From NCBI GenBank assembly GCA_965261915.1, contig CBDHDW010000013.1, positions 2,542,001-2,606,000 of the forward strand: 64,000 bases of DNA. Direction: 5' to 3'. The notes beneath the pieces are model-generated. The model was not told the DNA's origin, ran no database searches, and saw only the letters and a list, made by a program, of their open reading frames with translations. Made by a program: the position numbers and the translations under genes. The stretch's first letter is position 1. Each line of letters opens with the position of its first letter. Shown here one piece after another: positions 26,778-34,963 of this stretch. The stretch comes from JAIBDK01 sp965261915 (GTDB taxonomy: Bacteria > Pseudomonadota > Gammaproteobacteria > Arenicellales > Poriferihabitantaceae).

Positions 26778-26894
26778 GTGGCATATCCTTTTCTCTTTGA
26801 GAATTGTGGTGCTTCAACAACGCCATGATATGCCGCCTTTTCAGGCCGTCATCAACTTTCGGCTATAACTCGCTTTTTACGGAGAACATTTCAA

Positions 26895-27508
26895 ATGACG
26901 ATCAACTTATTTTTAGATGCCAATAGTCTGTTATCATTTTATGCGCTTTCAAACTCTGACATTGAGCAACTCAAACAACCAAAGAAGGAAGGGCTGAGAA
27001 ACGCTACGCAGGGCAAAAAGTCGGTAAATCTGATACTGAATTCAACGACCAAGCCTTCGGCAATTACGTTTTCTTCCAATTTTCAAACCAAAAAACATTC
27101 GATCGATTACCCTGCCAACAACAGGCAAAATGCCCGAGCGGTAAATCTGTTTGTGTTTGCCCGTGCATGGCTGATTAGAAATCTAGCGCAAGGAGGAGAT
27201 TCCTTTGACGCTGACGTATTTCCCTCCTCGACGAAGGCAACAACTCGTTGCCTCAATTCAATACCGTGTGGTTTGCCCATTTTGAATTTCCTTCAGCCTG
27301 ACCTAACTGAAGTGAATCAGATTTTACATGCTTTGGGAATCCTGAATCGCAATGGGAGCAACACGCTCTAAACGTATGCCGCTTCAAGCCAGCCGTAAAA
27401 AGACATGCGATCTTACGAAAGTATCATGAATCTTTTCGGATCAAAATGGAAGAGCCTATTTCAAAAGCGATTGTCCTGTTATATGAGGCAGCCCACTTAG
27501 TAGCCAGT
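26895..27508 (+). pseudogene. Decayed coding remnants (possible PIN-domain start)
   Basis: ATG 26895 opens INLFLDANSLLSFYALSNSD, then IEQLKQ, like the N-terminus of a PIN-type nuclease with its first catalytic aspartate. The following frame is low-quality and not recognisable. Other frames give unrelated open pieces, for example QAFGNYVFFQFSNQKTF near 27045 and ESQWEQHALNVCRFKPAVKR near 27350. I read the stretch as a mosaic of damaged genes between the IS block and the next operon. No intact gene is supported. Confidence 0.35.
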
Positions 27509-29425
27509 CTACGCGGCGCGGTTCAGACCGCGTTTTACCACCATCAGCGTGATGTCATCGGCTTGAGGCGCTCCTGCGGAAAAATCATCTATTTGATTGA
27601 GAATGCGTCTGGATAGAGTCTCACTGGACAGTTCAGCATGTTCGGCAAGGGTCTGATCGAATATCTCCATTGCACGCTCCATTCCTAGAAACATGCCGTC
27701 ATTATTTTGTGCCTCATCAAACCCGTCGCTATAAAAAAGCAGCCGCTCGCCTGGTGCTAGTGTAATCTGATGCCGCGTCCATTTAAGCTCTGGCAACACC
27801 CCAAGCACCGGATCAGGCGGGGTTTCCACTATTTTTGCCTTTTTGTCTCGGCCCGCGATCATCGGTGGGCAGTGCCCTGCATTGATAAAGGACACCCGTC
27901 CGGTTTCAGGCGTAATTACAGCAAGGATTGCAGACAAAAACATGTCCTCAGGATTGCGGCCGCAGAGAGCCTTATTCGCCAACAGGACCGCCTCTGCGGG
28001 ATCGTCAGTGCTGTTGCACTGTGCGCTTAGGACCGCGCTTGCCTGAGAAGCAAAAAGCGCGGCGGCAATTCCCTTGCCAGATACATCGGCAATCATTGCC
28101 ACAATCCGCCCGTCCTTAAGCGGGAAAACATCAAAAAAATCGCCGCCGACCTCCTGAGCCGGGCGCATACGTCCGTGAATATCAATCCCCGGGTGCAAAT
28201 CGAAAGTTACTGGCAGCAGAGACTGCTGGATGTGCCTAGCGCTCTCCAGTTGCTCCTGTATCGCTATCAATGCATTGTGTGCATCGAGACTGGCACGGAA
28301 GCGTTCAACCGTGTTGAGTAGCACGCCGATTTCATTGCCAGAAGTTGTGGAAAATGGCTCTATAGCTTCCTGCCCTTCTTCCGATGAGAGGGTGCTTTCT
28401 TCCAGTAATTTAGCTTTAGTTTCTTGTCCTTCTTCCCTGTTACGGAACCGAAGCCCAGTCTCGCCGCGCGCCATGGCCTCCAGCAATTGAACCACGGCCC
28501 CCAACGGCCGGAAAGCAAGCCGTAGTGATCGTAGTAGTAACCCAAGAGACAGGAGAATGATTATCAGTACGGTAAAAAAGGCTAACCAGGCCAACATTTT
28601 CTCGCGCTTCAAAGCTGCCGTGATATCCCGCAGGAGCAGGATATCCCCGATCACTTTTCCGGGTTCATCCCGAAGTGGCAAAATAACCACATCAAGCTGC
28701 CGTCCATCCATACTCGGCAGAATCAGGCTTCGTGCTTGGCCGTCATGATCTGCAAAAACCAGGCTGAGGTTAGGAACCTCTCCGGCAAGGTGCCGGAGCA
28801 TGCCTGCCTCATCAATAAAAGCCAATCCAGTCAATCCTGGGAAAAAATCTATCAACACATCGCTGATCTCCATAAAAACCAATACATGGCCGATGCTCTG
28901 GTCACGGTGCCGTACCAGAGCGTGATGCACCAAGATCGGGGGTCCACTGTCCCCGATGATCCAGTGGGTTCCAGATGACCGCGTGATTGCATCAGACAAA
29001 ATGTCTGGGTATATTGATACCCTACCACCATCATCACCAACGGCTAGAATGCGACCCTTTGGGGTTAATATGGCGATCACTGGTCGTTCAGGGAGCGCGC
29101 TTCGAGCGCGTTCAAGTATATCCTCAAGGCCAGGTGAAACGTCGCCCGCAAGAAGCGATGTATCCACTTCGGAATCAGTTGCGACCCTCTTAGCCAAGGC
29201 TTCAAGTCGCAAACGATAGAGGTTTAGTACGGTCTCCACTAAAACTGCTTTTGCTTCAAGTCGCACAGCTTCATATCGGCGGGCCTGTGAACCACCCAGA
29301 ATCTCCACGTAAGCGATGAATACCACCGACACTGCCAATAGAGCGAGAGAAGCTGTCAGCGCAATACTTCGGCGCAGGCTCGTTGTGCGCATTGATTGAT
29401 GAGGGTCTGCGTGAATTGACTTCAT
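27509..29425 (-). CDS. Membrane sensor PP2C-type phosphatase (SpoIIE/RsbU family)
   Basis: A 638-residue protein: TM1 near 22-45, an extracytoplasmic sensor region, TM2 near 275-300, a HAMP-like linker (LRLAFRPLGAVVQLLEAMAR), a charged insert, and a C-terminal SpoIIE domain from about 395. The last has RHIQQSLLP, EVGGDFFDVFPL, IADVSGKGIAAALFAS (metal-binding D), INAGHCPP, LLFYSDGFDEA and PQADDITLMVVKRG, all intact. Such phosphatases dephosphorylate a STAS protein and so release it to bind the RsbW-like kinase. The gene ends the operon and overlaps the GNAT gene by 4 bp. Its natural partner is the STAS protein at 34609-34947. Confidence 0.92.
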   Translation of the reverse strand: MKSIHADPHQSMRTTSLRRSIALTASLALLAVSVVFIAYVEILGGSQARRYEAVRLEAKAVLVETVLNLYRLRLEALAKRVATDSEVDTSLLAGDVSPGLEDILERARSALPERPVIAILTPKGRILAVGDDGGRVSIYPDILSDAITRSSGTHWIIGDSGPPILVHHALVRHRDQSIGHVLVFMEISDVLIDFFPGLTGLAFIDEAGMLRHLAGEVPNLSLVFADHDGQARSLILPSMDGRQLDVVILPLRDEPGKVIGDILLLRDITAALKREKMLAWLAFFTVLIIILLSLGLLLRSLRLAFRPLGAVVQLLEAMARGETGLRFRNREEGQETKAKLLEESTLSSEEGQEAIEPFSTTSGNEIGVLLNTVERFRASLDAHNALIAIQEQLESARHIQQSLLPVTFDLHPGIDIHGRMRPAQEVGGDFFDVFPLKDGRIVAMIADVSGKGIAAALFASQASAVLSAQCNSTDDPAEAVLLANKALCGRNPEDMFLSAILAVITPETGRVSFINAGHCPPMIAGRDKKAKIVETPPDPVLGVLPELKWTRHQITLAPGERLLFYSDGFDEAQNNDGMFLGMERAMEIFDQTLAEHAELSSETLSRRILNQIDDFSAGAPQADDITLMVVKRGLNRAA

Positions 29426-30210
29426 CCCGCCAGCTCACCTGACGGATGATGTGCCGCAGACCCAGTGGCATAAAGCAAGGTACTGGTTTTTTTCGTTCTG
29501 ACCCTGATTGCCACAAAACCGTTGGACAGTAGCTCCGAGTGGTCTGACAAGTCTCCGGACTGCGGCAATATCAGTTTTTGGAACGGTCCCGCCATCGTCG
29601 TTCGACCAAAATCATGTCGGAGCAAGAAGCGAGGATGCCCGTCGAGCAATGTTTTTAGCCCGGCCACATGGAATCCTGCACTCAGGAGATTGCGTAGCGA
29701 AGTGATGTTGAAAGGGGATACGGTAGCTTCCACGGCCATTGCCCCCGCCTCTCGAAAACTCTCGAGCCGGGTCAGAATCAGACGACACTGCCATCCCTGC
29801 CCACGCAGCGACTGATCAAGCATCGTGCCGAACAGTAGGCCTGTTTTTTCCTGTTCTTTCGCGAACAGAAACGGTGGATGATGAGAATCCGCCGGAACCG
29901 CGATGCTGTAACCCAAGATTTTCCTATCTCGCGTCGGTAGAATGATGACACCATCCCGGATCATCTCTGCCAGGAAATCATCCGACATGCGCAGAAACAA
30001 ACCTTCGCGCCCGAGATCGCTGATAGCCACGGCGTTTAGTGACTCAAGGATTGGAATGTCTGACACTTCGGCAAAGCGCAGATGGATATCTGACGGAAAA
30101 TTCTGTGTCTGTCGGTCAAAAACTGTCCGGACCGCAAAAATTAAATTGGCTCGGTTTAGTGGCTGTCCTGAAAGAGCTGAAGAGTGCGGGTCTGTATGTT
30201 TCACGGTCAC
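29422..30210 (-). CDS. GNAT-type acetyltransferase-like protein
   Basis: A 262-residue soluble protein. The region from about 40 to 190 follows the GNAT fold: LRFAEVSDIPILESLN (first strand and helix), KILGYSIAVPA, GTMLDQSLRGQGWQCRLILT with the acetyl-CoA pyrophosphate loop R-G-x-G near 140, and EATVSPFNITSLRNLLSAGF near 160-185. The C-terminal 60 residues are not recognised. It overlaps its neighbours by 4 bp on both sides, so it is an integral member of the signalling operon. Substrate unknown; it could modify one of the operon's proteins or a small molecule. Confidence 0.75.
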   Translation of the reverse strand: MTVKHTDPHSSALSGQPLNRANLIFAVRTVFDRQTQNFPSDIHLRFAEVSDIPILESLNAVAISDLGREGLFLRMSDDFLAEMIRDGVIILPTRDRKILGYSIAVPADSHHPPFLFAKEQEKTGLLFGTMLDQSLRGQGWQCRLILTRLESFREAGAMAVEATVSPFNITSLRNLLSAGFHVAGLKTLLDGHPRFLLRHDFGRTTMAGPFQKLILPQSGDLSDHSELLSNGFVAIRVRTKKTSTLLYATGSAAHHPSGELAG

Positions 30211-31235
30211 GGAGTGATGATCTCCGCATAGTCAAGCAACGATAAAGCGGGAAAAATCTCCAAATCTCGAGCCACATCGGCTCGAATCTGGTAGGAAAAC
30301 TTCGGCAGCACTTCAACAGGAATTTCCCCTGCTGGTTCATTTTCAAACAGGATACGTTGCGCTTTCATGGCAGTGAACCAACCAACTTCGGCATAGGGCG
30401 CTACGAGCCCATACAACGCATTTGATGATGCTAACATACGCTCTGTCGAGGCAAAGGATGGCAGACGATAGGCATTTGCAAGATCAGTAATCCGGGCCGC
30501 ATATTGCCCAATAAAACTGTCTGGCCCGAGATATAGAAACTGTGCTCCTGATGCCGCCGCCTTGGTAACCAAATCCGGCAGGGTCTCCGGATCGGCGCTG
30601 CCGTTAACATCAGGGGGTACTGGAAAGTTGTAGACTCGGATGTTCAAGCGATGTCCAAGGGCGATGAGTTGTTCAACGTTCAGCACCGAATTAGGTTCGC
30701 TTGGTGTGTAGATGACCGCTATCCGGTCTATTGGCATATACGCTTGCATCGCCTGAATCTGTATCTCCAGAGGCACGAAGTGACTGACTCCGGTCAGGTT
30801 TCGCCCCGTAGGCCCAAACGACCTGATAATACGAGAGCGGATAGGTGCAGAAACCATAGTAAACAGGATTGGTCGGTCGACGATCTGAGGAGGGTAATCC
30901 TCCGATCCTGTGGCTAGCGTTGGATCCCGGCCGGCAATCCCCAATGTCACAGAGGTGCCCCAAGTGTAAATCAAATCCGGCTCGACGCGATCAATTTCCT
31001 TGAGAATCTCCGGCAGACGCTCAGTGTTGCGATCCAGCGATCGGACCGTAATATCAAGAGGAATATCCGATTCAGCAAAATATGCCTGAAACCCCAACTC
31101 AACTTTTGTTTCACCACGCCAAAGCACCATGAAAATAGATTTTTTCGCGCCAGACCGTTCCGCAGCGGTGGCGACCCCGGCCACTAAAGCGGAAAAACAT
31201 CCGGCCAGAACTTTACGTCTTGATAAGCAAGTCAT
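30207..31235 (-). CDS. Orphan ABC-type solute-binding lipoprotein (ABC_sub_bind family)
   Basis: A 342-residue protein with a lipoprotein leader: MTCLSRRKVLAGCFSALVAG, with lipobox L-A-G-C at 10-13 and a twin arginine just before it. The mature part fits the PF04392 family (YtrF/TrpX-like periplasmic binding proteins): VDRPILFTMVSAPIRSRI, GRNLTGVSHFVPLEIQIQAM and IDRIAVIYTPSEPNSVLN, ending with FLYLGPDSFIGQYAARITDL. No permease or ATPase gene lies nearby. It overlaps the sensor-MFS gene by 23 bp and the GNAT gene by 4 bp. It probably presents a ligand to one of the operon's membrane sensors rather than feeding a transporter. Confidence 0.85.
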   Translation of the reverse strand: MTCLSRRKVLAGCFSALVAGVATAAERSGAKKSIFMVLWRGETKVELGFQAYFAESDIPLDITVRSLDRNTERLPEILKEIDRVEPDLIYTWGTSVTLGIAGRDPTLATGSEDYPPQIVDRPILFTMVSAPIRSRIIRSFGPTGRNLTGVSHFVPLEIQIQAMQAYMPIDRIAVIYTPSEPNSVLNVEQLIALGHRLNIRVYNFPVPPDVNGSADPETLPDLVTKAAASGAQFLYLGPDSFIGQYAARITDLANAYRLPSFASTERMLASSNALYGLVAPYAEVGWFTAMKAQRILFENEPAGEIPVEVLPKFSYQIRADVARDLEIFPALSLLDYAEIITP

Positions 31236-33351
31236 GGATCACCACCCTTTCTTCTTCTTCTCCAAAGGCCAAAAACCAACTCAAACCGCAGGTCGCCAGC
31301 AATACGGCACCCAGACCCATCCACATCATAGCAATCTTTGGCGTGAAGATGAGCAGCAAGCTGCCCGCGACCAACGGACCCAAAAGGGAGCCCAACCGTT
31401 CTAGAAAGCGAAAGATGCCCAACACCGTTCCGGCTCCAAACTTTATTATCTGCCTGTCAGAAACTTGCATTAGGAAGCTGATCTGCGTTGGGATTGACAG
31501 GCACTGTCCAAGGCCAAGGAGTAACGTGGCAGCAAATAGAATGGCCAACCCGTCGCCGGTTATGTCGCTCATAGCATGGGGGAGAATGAAGCCTACTGAA
31601 GCAATAACGCCGCCAGCCGCCACCCAAAAGCCAAACCCTCTCCAGCGGTCGGCCAGCGGGGCAAGTAGCGGTGCGAGTAGCAGGATGGGGATACCATAAC
31701 CCATTAAAACTCTGGCGCTTTCTGCAGCGCTGCTATTAACGGCCAACGGCACCAGCAGGAACAGTCCCCCGGTAAGTAATGCTTTGGCAGGAAGGGCAAA
31801 ACAAACAATGATAACCATAAATCTAGGATTATTCATGATTTTCCGGAGTATAAACCATTGCCTGGGAAACCATCCTGGAATTCTAAGAACATCTGAACCA
31901 GAGGTCTCGGTCGGTGACTTGTCCGCATCGGTCATATGCGGCGGCTGCCGAGACAGCAGGAGTAAGCATGTCAAGGCAGAAATCCCAGCAGAAAAAGTGG
32001 CGACAAGCAATACCGACACCACCCCAAGTTGGTCAGCCAAAACCCCCCCCATCGCCGGACCGCTGATCTCAGCAGCTACAATGACAGAGAGAAATAGAGA
32101 AAAACCTGAACTCCGGCGCTGTCGAGAGGCATGCTGTGCAATATGCACCTGAGCGGCAGCATAAACCAGACCGTAACCAAAGCCGGTTAAGGCCCTCATC
32201 AGAAGAATCATTGTTAAATTGCTGGAATAGAGATGACCAATCAGGCCAGCGCAGGTAAAAATGGCTCCCCATAGAAACACCTGGCGCGGGCTCTTCTTTT
32301 CCGCGAGGATTGAACCAATGAGCACAGAAGCAATCGAGGCACCCATGAAGGCACTCATGATCAGCCCGATATGAAACTCCGGGTTACTGCCCAAAGGCGC
32401 AAACTGCCCGAGAAATTGTGGTAGAACCGGGCGCAGTATAGCCTCGGAAAGAAAGAACAGGAACAGGGGCACACGAATATAGCTGACCGCCGGTGCGCGG
32501 AGCGTGCGTGGTCCTTCTGGCCCAGGCAACCGATGCCCTAAGAGATCAATAGAGCGAGATTTGGCTACAGCGATAACCCGGGTGATGATACCATCAATCT
32601 GCCAGACCAACGCTTGCATTCCTGCGCTCTGGCGCGGGCGCAAAGTGAAACGCAAATCCCGCGCTGCCAATCGGGCAGTTAAGAAGTCCACCATCCAAGC
32701 CGGGCGCAGGATAAGAACTGTGAAAATCAAGATCATCAGCTCAAGGGCAACCAGGACAGTTGCAAGAACCACCGTGGCGATATCAAACCACATATCCCGG
32801 TTCAACGCATCAAGCAGCCCAACATCAACACCAGCATACAGAAACCCAACCGGGTGTTCCAAACCGCCTCCAAGTGGCAATTGAGTAACCAGCAGGTCGC
32901 CGATTCGTCGACTGGTCATTATGGTGGGGCTGAACAGCGGCTTTCCGGTAATTTTTTGCCATAGATCAGACAGTATGTCAGTGATTTCTTGAGAAGCGGG
33001 TTCGGCTGCGGTGGCAAGCGTGACACGCGCAGTTTCTGGATTGCCAGCCGACAAATGTCGGATATCCCCTTCCGGGCCAGTTAGGACTAGAAAGCTCATT
33101 CCTGCTGTAGACGAACGCACATTGTCGAGTACCACTTCCACTTCGCGTAGCGTATGTAAGCCATCAAAAACTTTGATGGCATGATCCACGCGGCGCTGAA
33201 CGCCCACCGCAGCGTTTATAGTTTGAGCCTCCAACTCTGGCAAAAGGTAGCTCTCCAATATCCGCCCAGAAACAACTCCGAAAAATATGAAGGGAACAAT
33301 GGCCAGAACAAGAAGCGGCAGCAAAAGGACAGGGCGCAGGCCAGATATCAT
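31213..33351 (-). CDS. MFS transporter-like protein with N-terminal sensor domain
   Basis: A 712-residue fusion. Residues 1-30 form a TM, followed by about 160 residues of extracytoplasmic cache-like sensor (VGVQRRVDHAIKVFDGLHTL, FLVLTGPEGDIRH), TM2 near 190-215 and a HAMP-like linker. From about 295 it is a 12-TM MFS domain with the GFGYGLVYAAAQVHIAQHAS region near 400. Ordinary MFS carriers are about 400 residues, so the 290-residue sensor head is notable. It is coupled by ATGA to the ATPase gene. It may be a receptor that uses the MFS fold for sensing, or a transporter gated by the sensor. Confidence 0.85.
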   Translation of the reverse strand: MISGLRPVLLLPLLVLAIVPFIFFGVVSGRILESYLLPELEAQTINAAVGVQRRVDHAIKVFDGLHTLREVEVVLDNVRSSTAGMSFLVLTGPEGDIRHLSAGNPETARVTLATAAEPASQEITDILSDLWQKITGKPLFSPTIMTSRRIGDLLVTQLPLGGGLEHPVGFLYAGVDVGLLDALNRDMWFDIATVVLATVLVALELMILIFTVLILRPAWMVDFLTARLAARDLRFTLRPRQSAGMQALVWQIDGIITRVIAVAKSRSIDLLGHRLPGPEGPRTLRAPAVSYIRVPLFLFFLSEAILRPVLPQFLGQFAPLGSNPEFHIGLIMSAFMGASIASVLIGSILAEKKSPRQVFLWGAIFTCAGLIGHLYSSNLTMILLMRALTGFGYGLVYAAAQVHIAQHASRQRRSSGFSLFLSVIVAAEISGPAMGGVLADQLGVVSVLLVATFSAGISALTCLLLLSRQPPHMTDADKSPTETSGSDVLRIPGWFPRQWFILRKIMNNPRFMVIIVCFALPAKALLTGGLFLLVPLAVNSSAAESARVLMGYGIPILLLAPLLAPLADRWRGFGFWVAAGGVIASVGFILPHAMSDITGDGLAILFAATLLLGLGQCLSIPTQISFLMQVSDRQIIKFGAGTVLGIFRFLERLGSLLGPLVAGSLLLIFTPKIAMMWMGLGAVLLATCGLSWFLAFGEEEERVVIHDLLIKT

Positions 33352-34622
33352 TTTGACTGACCTTTAAGAAAAGCCTGTCCAATTCGCCATACTGCCTGTA
33401 CGAGAGCATCTGACGGCCCTGGGTCCGAAGTGGTTGGATCTATGGCGCGGCGCACCGCAATTTTCCGATCGTGAAGCTGACCATCCACCCGACCCAAGAT
33501 AAAAAGCGCGGCCAACATCAGCAAAGGCAGCACTAGAAGGATCGAAATAATCCCGGCATGGGTGAGCTGCCGAGCAAGGTCAGACAGAGCGGCTCTGGCC
33601 ATCGTGGTGTCATGGGATAGAGAAAGCACCCCCACCGACTCTCCATTCTGGAGGATAGCCATCCGAGATGTAAACCGATTCAGAGTGTCAGAAACATGCT
33701 GGATATTTCCTGGGCTGGGCGGTGCATTCACAGTCTTCTCTCCGTTGCTAATTTTCATATCCGAGAGAGTGGTAAAGAGTACAGTCCCTGTGCTGTTCTC
33801 CACGGTGAGATCAAAGGCCCCGTCAAACTGCCTGACAGAGCGTTTGATAAGATCCCCCGTGCTCTGGATCGACGCTAGGATCAGCTTATCCTTAAGACTG
33901 TCGCTGATCACACGGCCGAGTTCTCGCAAAACCGGATCGTATTTGGCGGTTGTGGTAACGGTTAGGACTTTTTCGAATTTTAGAAAATTCATAGCACCCG
34001 ATGCAGCAAGACTGGACACGGATAACAGGATCAACACAACAAGAATTCTCAAGGTCAAATCAGCGGGGCGGAAGCGGGTAGTCTCATTAGACCCCGTCCT
34101 TGTATTCGGGTCGTCGTGTAGTGAATTGGGGAGGGGGTTCCTTTGGCATCCAGCATCAGTCACATAGGGCAGCTCTCCTGGGCCAAAGACGAGTGCGATC
34201 CGGTTGTGCTGGAGATGGCTATAGGCCACTCGGTCGGCCATCTCACGCACTAACATCACCCCAAGCCCGCCGATCTGTCGGTCCTTAATAGCTGCTTTGG
34301 TATTCGGGAGAGGCACATTTTCCAGTGGGTCAAAAGGGGCCGCATCGTCTTCGATTACCATCACCACCCCTTCAGGTTGCGGATAGAGTGCGAGCCTGAT
34401 CAAAGCGTCTTTTTGATCCACGCCATACCCATGTGTAATTATGTTGACAAGCAGCTCTTCAGTCGCAATCTGCAGCTTGTGTTCAAACACGGCAGCCGGG
34501 GCATATTCTGCACAGAATCCATTTATCCAAGATACGACCTTTTCGAGATTTTCAATCCGGCTTTCGATCTCGAACAACCGCACGTCTGGCATGCTTGAGA
34601 CCACAAGATCAGGCACTGGCAT
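33348..34622 (-). CDS. RsbW-like ATPase fused to a membrane sensor
   Basis: I place the start at ATG 34622 (MPVPDLVVSSMPDV), which overlaps the STAS stop by 14 bp; a longer frame to 34706 lies wholly within the STAS gene. The first 150 residues are an HATPase_c_2 domain: EELLVNIITHGYG (N box), VIEDDAAPFDPLEN (G1) and GGLGVMLVREMADRVAY (G2). After a linker come TM1 near 190, a 130-residue extracytoplasmic region and TM2 near 350. Anti-sigma kinases of this family are normally short soluble proteins of about 140 residues, so the fused two-TM sensor is unusual. It would bind and phosphorylate the STAS protein and sequester a target. Confidence 0.88.
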   Translation of the reverse strand: MPVPDLVVSSMPDVRLFEIESRIENLEKVVSWINGFCAEYAPAAVFEHKLQIATEELLVNIITHGYGVDQKDALIRLALYPQPEGVVMVIEDDAAPFDPLENVPLPNTKAAIKDRQIGGLGVMLVREMADRVAYSHLQHNRIALVFGPGELPYVTDAGCQRNPLPNSLHDDPNTRTGSNETTRFRPADLTLRILVVLILLSVSSLAASGAMNFLKFEKVLTVTTTAKYDPVLRELGRVISDSLKDKLILASIQSTGDLIKRSVRQFDGAFDLTVENSTGTVLFTTLSDMKISNGEKTVNAPPSPGNIQHVSDTLNRFTSRMAILQNGESVGVLSLSHDTTMARAALSDLARQLTHAGIISILLVLPLLMLAALFILGRVDGQLHDRKIAVRRAIDPTTSDPGPSDALVQAVWRIGQAFLKGQSK

Positions 34623-34947
34623 CGGCCTGCGCGGCCTCTTGGTTTTCATATACCTGGATAATCTTGTTGAAACCGGAAAGACGAAATACCTCGGCCACCG
34701 ATCCATTTAATCCGCAGACCGAAAATACCGAGTTGCGTTTCGCGAGGCGTTTCGCGATCAGCAAAATTACCCGCAGGCCAGCGCTGCTGACATATGCAAC
34801 ACTCGTGAGGTCGCAGATCACCACACGGTTCTCATCAGAAATGGCGGCCATCATAGCGTCTTCAAATTCACGGGCAGTGGAGCCATCTATGCGGCCGTTG
34901 ATTTCAGCAACTAGTGCTTGTTCATCTCTCGTAATGCTTAAATCCAT
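34609..34947 (-). CDS. STAS-domain anti-sigma factor antagonist
   Basis: A 112-residue SpoIIAA/RsbV-like protein: EINGRIDGSTAREFEDAMMA, then VVICDLTSVAYVSSAGLRVI with the phosphorylatable serine pair at about 57-58, and FSVCGLNGSVAEVFRLSGFN. All positions expected of an active antagonist are kept. It is the first gene of the signalling operon, 16 bp after glnE, and overlaps the ATPase gene. No sigma factor gene is present in the window, so the output of the switch may be something else. Confidence 0.93.
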   Translation of the reverse strand: MDLSITRDEQALVAEINGRIDGSTAREFEDAMMAAISDENRVVICDLTSVAYVSSAGLRVILLIAKRLAKRNSVFSVCGLNGSVAEVFRLSGFNKIIQVYENQEAAQADASA

Positions 34948-34963
34948 GTATCTCTCCTAAAAT

